NCBI GenBank assembly: GCA_029202445.1
Contig: CP119321.1
Coordinates: 1,922,001-1,986,000, forward strand
DNA length: 64,000 nt
Reading direction: 5' to 3'
Source: Candidatus Microbacterium phytovorans
GTDB lineage: Bacteria; Actinomycetota; Actinomycetes; Actinomycetales; Microbacteriaceae
The notes under the pieces: generated by a model
What the model saw: the letters and a program-made list of their open reading frames with translations, nothing else
What the model was told of the DNA's origin: nothing
Database searches by the model: none
In this document: positions 60,487 through 64,000 of the stretch, piece after piece
Position numbering within the stretch: the stretch's first letter is position 1
How the letters are laid out: the number at the start of each line of letters is the position of its first letter
Made by a program: the position numbers and the translations under genes

Positions 60487-60990
60487 GTGGCATCCGTCAT
60501 CGTCGTCGTCGGCAACCCGCAGCCCGACTCGCGCACGCGTGCCGTCGCCGAGACGGTCGCCGCCGAGCTCGCGCGGCGCTCCGGCGCCACGGTCGAACCC
60601 ACGATCGAGCTGGCGGGGATCGCCGACGAGTTGTTCCGGCATCCGAGCCTCGCCGTCGAGGACGCCCGCGCGCGCGTGCTCGCCGCGGACGTCGCGATCG
60701 TCGCGAGCCCGACCTACAAGGCGACGTACACGGGGCTGCTCAAGGCCTTCCTCGACCGTTTCGACACGGGGTCCCTGCAGCACGTGACCGCCGTGCCGCT
60801 GTTGACGATCGGCGGACCCGCGCACGCGCTCGCCGTCGAGCTGGCGCTGCGTCCCCTCCTGGTCGAGTTGGGGGCGTCGGTGCCGACCCGCGGCATCGCG
60901 TTCCCCGCGGGGCAGGTGGACCGGCGCGCGGAGGTCATCGCGGAGTGGGCGGATGCCGAGTGGCCGCGCCTGCGTCACGCCCTCGCGTGA
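60487..60990 (+). CDS. NAD(P)H-dependent FMN reductase
   Basis: A 167-residue flavodoxin-fold enzyme. VIVVVGNPQPDSRTRAVAE binds the FMN phosphate, ASPTYKATYTGLLKAFLDR is the flavin-ring loop of the SsuE/MsuE group, and LLTIGGPAHALAVELALRPL closes the fold. It supplies reduced FMN to partner monooxygenases, such as those that release sulfite from sulfonates; none is seen beside it. The GTG start at 60487 follows GAGGGGG. It is 69 bp after the DUF4395 gene and may share its transcript. Confidence 0.88.
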   Translation: MASVIVVVGNPQPDSRTRAVAETVAAELARRSGATVEPTIELAGIADELFRHPSLAVEDARARVLAADVAIVASPTYKATYTGLLKAFLDRFDTGSLQHVTAVPLLTIGGPAHALAVELALRPLLVELGASVPTRGIAFPAGQVDRRAEVIAEWADAEWPRLRHALA

Positions 60991-60998
60991 CGCCGCCC

Positions 60999-61357
60999 GG
61001 TCGTTGAGCGAGCGCAGCGAGACGAAACGCCGCCGCGGTCGTTGAGCGAGCGCCGCGAGACGAAACGCCGCCCCGGTCGGTGAGCGAGCGCAGCGAGCCG
61101 AAACGCCGTCCCGGTCGTTGAGCGAGCGCAGCGAGACGAAACGCCGTCACCCTCCCCGGATCGACGTTTCGCCTCGTCGCTGCGCTCCTCGCTCAACGAC
61201 CGGACACACCGTCACCCCTCGGTCGTTGAGCGAGCGCAGCGAGACGAAACGCCACACCCTCCTCCACACCCTCGGTCGTTGAGCGAGCGCAGCGAGACGA
61301 AACGCCGCACCCTCCTCCACACCCTCGGTCGTTGAGCGAGCGCAGCGAGACGAAACG
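60999..61357. repeat. Array of the ~31 bp intergenic repeat (8 copies, one inverted)
   Basis: Forward copies start at 60999, 61037, 61075, 61113, 61221, 61274 and 61327; one inverted copy lies at 61165-61201. The last three sit exactly 53 bp apart with almost identical spacers (CCACACCCTCCTCCACACC). Order and inverted copy are the same as in the array at 3000-3225, which lacks the two extra 53 bp units. This accounts for the gene-free stretch 60991-61464. Confidence 0.92.
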
Positions 61358-61392
61358 CCACACCCTCCTCCACACCCCCGGCGTGTCGGAAG

Positions 61393-61401
61393 TTGTCCAC
61401 A
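61393..61401 (+). other. DnaA-box-like nonamer upstream of the intact DUF222-HNH gene
   Basis: TTGTCCACA, identical in sequence and position (72 bp before the ATG codon when counted from its first base) to the site at 3261-3269 of the first copy. It lies in the 138 bp segment shared without any difference. Confidence 0.4.
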
Positions 61402-61464
61402 GGAAGCAGCCGTGATCTGGGTTTTGTCGCCGGGAATGTCGGTGCCCCCGAGAAGAATCGGAGC

Positions 61465-62784
61465 ATGACAGGGACCACGCCGACCGCATGGCAACAGCGC
61501 ATCGAAACGCTGCTGCACGCGCTCGCCGACGCACGCCGCGACGCCGCCGCAGCCCAAGCCCGTGAGGTCGCGCTGCTGGCCGAGGCAGTCGAGATCGCCG
61601 ACGCGATGGCACAGGATGCCGGTGGGCCCGCATCTGCGGCCGACCTCCCGATCCGGTCCCTCGCGGCGCAGATCGGCGCCGCCGCGCGCATGTCGGACCG
61701 GACCGTGCAGAAGCACATGTCCGATGCTGTGGTCTTGGTAGAGAAGTTCCCCGCGACGTTCGCCGCGTGGGCGTGCGGCGACATCTCTCGCGGGCACGTG
61801 CGGGTGGTGGTGGATGCCGGGGCGGCGCTCGACGACGATGCCGCACGGGCGGTCTACGAAGACGCGACGCTAGAGATCGCCCGGCGGGAGACACCGGGAC
61901 GACTGAAACCCGCCGCACGGCTCCTCGCCGCACGATTGCACCCGGTCCCCCTGCAGGAGCGGCACACCGCGGCCGCGACCAAGCGGGAGGTGTGGGTGCG
62001 CGACCTCGACGACGGGATGGCGGAGTTGATCGCGATCCTCCCCGCGGCGATCGCCCACGGCATCCGCGACCGCCTCGACCAGTACGCGAGACGCGTCGTC
62101 GATGCGCGAGACACCACCGACTCACGCACCACCGACTCACGCGCCGCCGACACGCGTCGGGTCAGCGAGGTCCGTGCTGACGTGTTCGCCGACCTCCTCC
62201 TCACCGGACACGCCACACCCGACGTCTCGAACGACGCCATCCCCGCCGGGGAGGCGATCATCGCCCGCGTGCAGGTCACCGTCCCGGTGCTCACCGCGGT
62301 CGGGGCGGACGACACCCCCGCCGAACTCATCGGGAAAGGACCCATCGACACCGCCACCGCCCTCCGCCTCGCCGGAACCGCCACAGGGTGGGACCGGGTC
62401 CTCACCCACCCCGCCACCGGCACCGTCCTCGCCGTCGACCGGTACCGGCCCAACGACCACCTCAAACGCACCCTCCGCGTCAGGGACGAACACTGCCGGT
62501 TCCCCGGCTGCCGCATGCCCACCGGCCGGTCCGACATCGACCACACCATCGCCCGCGAACACGACGGGCCCACCGAACTCACCAACCTCGCCCACCTGTG
62601 CCGCAGACACCACATGTTGAAACACCACTCCGCCTGGCGAGTCAGGCAGACACCCGACGGCATCCTCCACTGGACCAGCCCCACCGGACGCCACTACCCC
62701 GACCACCCCGCCCGCACCCTCACGTTCACCACGGAACAAGCGACGACCGGCACCGGGCCACCCACCGAGCCAACGCCGTTCTGA
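61465..62784 (+). CDS. DUF222-HNH endonuclease domain protein (13E12 family), intact copy
   Basis: A 439-residue protein. Residues about 10-300 are the helical DUF222 region (QRIETLLHALADARRDAAAA; RSLAAQIGAAARMSDRTVQK), with a variable Ser/Thr/Asp-rich spacer near 215-230. Residues about 340-400 are an HNH nuclease module: zinc-type CRFPGC, SDIDHTIA, NLAHLCRRHH. It differs from the broken copy at 3333 mainly at the N-terminus and spacer. 13E12-type genes exist in many copies in mycobacteria and relatives; whether they are selfish nucleases or host proteins is unresolved. The ATG at 61465 is conserved between copies; an in-frame TTG at 61393 is a less likely start. Confidence 0.92.
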   Translation: MTGTTPTAWQQRIETLLHALADARRDAAAAQAREVALLAEAVEIADAMAQDAGGPASAADLPIRSLAAQIGAAARMSDRTVQKHMSDAVVLVEKFPATFAAWACGDISRGHVRVVVDAGAALDDDAARAVYEDATLEIARRETPGRLKPAARLLAARLHPVPLQERHTAAATKREVWVRDLDDGMAELIAILPAAIAHGIRDRLDQYARRVVDARDTTDSRTTDSRAADTRRVSEVRADVFADLLLTGHATPDVSNDAIPAGEAIIARVQVTVPVLTAVGADDTPAELIGKGPIDTATALRLAGTATGWDRVLTHPATGTVLAVDRYRPNDHLKRTLRVRDEHCRFPGCRMPTGRSDIDHTIAREHDGPTELTNLAHLCRRHHMLKHHSAWRVRQTPDGILHWTSPTGRHYPDHPARTLTFTTEQATTGTGPPTEPTPF

Positions 62785-62926
62785 CCTCTTTGACGGAGTC
62801 GCCCCTCCGCCGAAGGGACTCACTCCCGCCGGCGAGTCCACCTTCCCGCCGATCGCGCACACCGCACCACCCGCCGCACCCACCGCACCACCCGCCGGCA
62901 TTCCCCACCGCACAGCGGTCACGCGC

Positions 62927-63784
62927 TCACACCGCGGAGATGACCTCGGCAGGGGTCGCGCCGCGGGCGATCGGCCGACCGGGCGACCGGGTCCACTGGC
63001 TCCACGCGCCCGGGTAGACGCGCGCGTCGATACCGGCGACCGCAAGGGCGAGCGCCGAATGCGCCGAAGCGATCCCGTTGTTGCAGTACAGCACGACGCT
63101 CACGCCCGGACGGATGCCGTGTCCGGCGAGCGCGGCACGCAGCCGCTCCGGGGCGTGCAGCCGCCCATCGGGTGCGATGTGCGACACCGTCGGAACGTTG
63201 ACGGCGCCGGGGATGTGCCCCGCGCCGGGGTCGAGACCTGCGACCTGACCGCGATAGTGCTGCGGCGCACGGACGTCCAGGAGGACACCCTCGCGCGGAG
63301 CCACCGCGGCATCCTGGATCGTCGCGACCGCGAGCGTCGAGGCGGGGAGTCGCACGCTCCCCGGGGGCGGGGCATGGTCGCCGCGCACAAGGTCGTAGCC
63401 GGCGGCGAGCCACGTCCGGAAGCCCCCGTCCAACACGCGGATGTCGACGCCGTACCCGCGCAGGAGCCACCACGCTCGAGCCGCGGCAACACCGTCGTTG
63501 TCGTCGTAGGCGACCACCCGCTCGCCCGGCTGCAGCCCCCAGCGCCGCGCCGACGACTCCAGTTCGGCGCGTTCCGGAAGCGGGTACCTGCCCTCCTCCG
63601 GCCGGCCCGGACGAGCCAGTTCCCGCTCCAGGTCGACGTACACCGCCCCGGGAAGGTGCCCCTCCAGGTACGCGGGCCGCCCCTCGGGCTCGTTGAGGCG
63701 CCAGCGCACGTCGAGGAGACGCGGCGGGGCGGCGCTCTCCAGTTCGGCGTGCAGCCGTGCGGCGGCGACGAGCGGGGACGACAT
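62927..63784 (-). CDS. Sulfurtransferase (tandem rhodanese), second copy
   Basis: A 285-residue protein related to the one at 50758 and with the same layout: inactive first domain (RLLDVRWRLNEPEGRPAYLE; GGFRTWLAAGYDLV) and second domain with Cys234 in VLYCNNGIASAHSALAL. The loop CNNGIA differs from CGSGVSA of the other copy, so substrate preference probably differs. The ATG at 63784 starts the homologous part. The 142 bp downstream (62785-62926) show only CACCGCACC-type short repeats. Likely role: sulfane sulfur transfer. Confidence 0.88.
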   Translation of the reverse strand: MSSPLVAAARLHAELESAAPPRLLDVRWRLNEPEGRPAYLEGHLPGAVYVDLERELARPGRPEEGRYPLPERAELESSARRWGLQPGERVVAYDDNDGVAAARAWWLLRGYGVDIRVLDGGFRTWLAAGYDLVRGDHAPPPGSVRLPASTLAVATIQDAAVAPREGVLLDVRAPQHYRGQVAGLDPGAGHIPGAVNVPTVSHIAPDGRLHAPERLRAALAGHGIRPGVSVVLYCNNGIASAHSALALAVAGIDARVYPGAWSQWTRSPGRPIARGATPAEVISAV

Positions 63785-63935
63785 GACCTCATGGTCGCCG
63801 AGGCGCCACGGCCTCCGCCCCGTGTGACGCAACAAGAGGTCACGCGGCCGGGCTCCGCCGTCACATTCGTTCACACGGGGTCACACGGCAACACACGCGA
63901 CCCTCGACCCCTCCGCGCGGGGTTACCGTCGAAGG

Positions 63936-64000
63936 GTGACCTCCTCGCCCGCCGCACGCTTCGACGCCCCCGACCACCGCTTCGCGTCGTCGCTGTCCGC
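63936..64000 (+). CDS. 5' end of an unidentified gene, leaderless start
   Basis: An open frame starting GTG at 63936 and running off the window (21 codons, VTSSPAARFDAPDHRFASS and on). TACCGT lies 6 bases before the GTG, the same -10 spacing as several leaderless genes here. Codon use is normal for the genome. Too short to name. Confidence 0.5.
   Translation, partial: MTSSPAARFDAPDHRFASSLS

Noticed and set aside
60999..61357. The tandem 53 bp units as a CRISPR array
   Set aside because: The spacers are nearly identical to one another, one copy is inverted, and no cas genes are present.
62805..62820. A short match (GAAGGGACTC) to the 3' part of tRNA-Arg, as a possible attachment site
   Set aside because: Only about ten bases match, there is no integrase, and the tRNA is 34 kb away; chance is enough.
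63785..63870. A possible second Cys leader (VTSCC) upstream of the sulfurtransferase at 62927
   Set aside because: The frame has only two adjacent Cys codons, no suitable -10 box, and no stop before it runs deep into the gene in another frame, unlike the short leader at 59741.

Overview
This 64 kb window is high-GC DNA (about 70% by eye) from an actinobacterium, most likely Microbacteriaceae and probably Microbacterium or a close relative. The evidence is family content, not a marker gene: DUF222-HNH (13E12-type) proteins, a secreted SLT-like protein with an aggregation-promoting-factor type C-terminus, AbiEi-like/DUF559 proteins, GTG starts, and many starts with a TANNNT -10 box only 6-7 bases upstream (leaderless mRNAs). 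No phage, integrase, transposase, CRISPR array or rRNA operon was found. There is one tRNA (Arg, ACG).

Layout. 0-11.4 kb: the 5' end of a sugar PTS EIIB gene, a secreted lytic-transglycosylase-like protein, a lipoprotein, an NADP-binding oxidoreductase, a possible small RNA, a DUF222-HNH gene broken by one amber codon, a DUF2207 membrane protein divergent from a MarR regulator, an ABC-2 exporter, TetR-DUF4287, a DUF2804 protein, and hsp20 under both a HAIR (HspR) and a CIRCE (HrcA) operator. 11.4-20 kb: AbiEi-like protein, L-serine dehydratase, an AAA kinase-like protein, a VOC protein, amylosucrase, a lipoprotein, and an AgrC/LytTR-type two-component pair. 20-28.6 kb: GT2, GtrA and two GH3 genes in one direction, the first being a membrane-anchored, domain-permuted GH3; then a lower-GC secreted unknown and small proteins. 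28.7-35.6 kb: tRNA-Arg, a coiled-coil protein, an SDR, a DUF4956-VTC-Cthe_2159-like cluster, a YdeI-like protein and small membrane proteins.

35.6-49.6 kb is a sugar region: araB-araA-aldose epimerase with a LacI regulator, divergent from a galactofuranose/arabinofuranose-type ABC importer (binding protein, ATPase, two permeases) followed by a second ATPase, a second LacI and a sugar epimerase-like SDR. araD is absent here. 49.7-55.9 kb: a zinc alcohol dehydrogenase, a sulfurtransferase, and a PadR-ATPase-FtsX operon joined by 4-base overlaps. 55.9-64 kb: DUF1992, a Gfo/Idh/MocA oxidoreductase, the transsulfuration pair cystathionine beta-synthase/gamma-synthase behind a leaderless cysteine-codon leader peptide, DUF4395, an FMN reductase, an intact DUF222-HNH gene, and a second sulfurtransferase.

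Repeats stand out. Two DUF222-HNH genes 58 kb apart, in direct orientation, each follow an array of a ~31 bp repeat and share an identical 138 bp upstream segment containing an actinobacterial DnaA-box sequence. A second family of imperfect palindromes (arms like GAAAGTGGCGCA) sits in at least four intergenic gaps. A heptamer, GGATGCC/GGCATCC, is about ten times more frequent than base composition predicts. The strongest candidates for new regulatory biology are the Cys-codon leader peptide, the possible small RNA at 2.86-2.97 kb, and the 28 bp tandem repeats just upstream of the ABC-2 exporter promoter.
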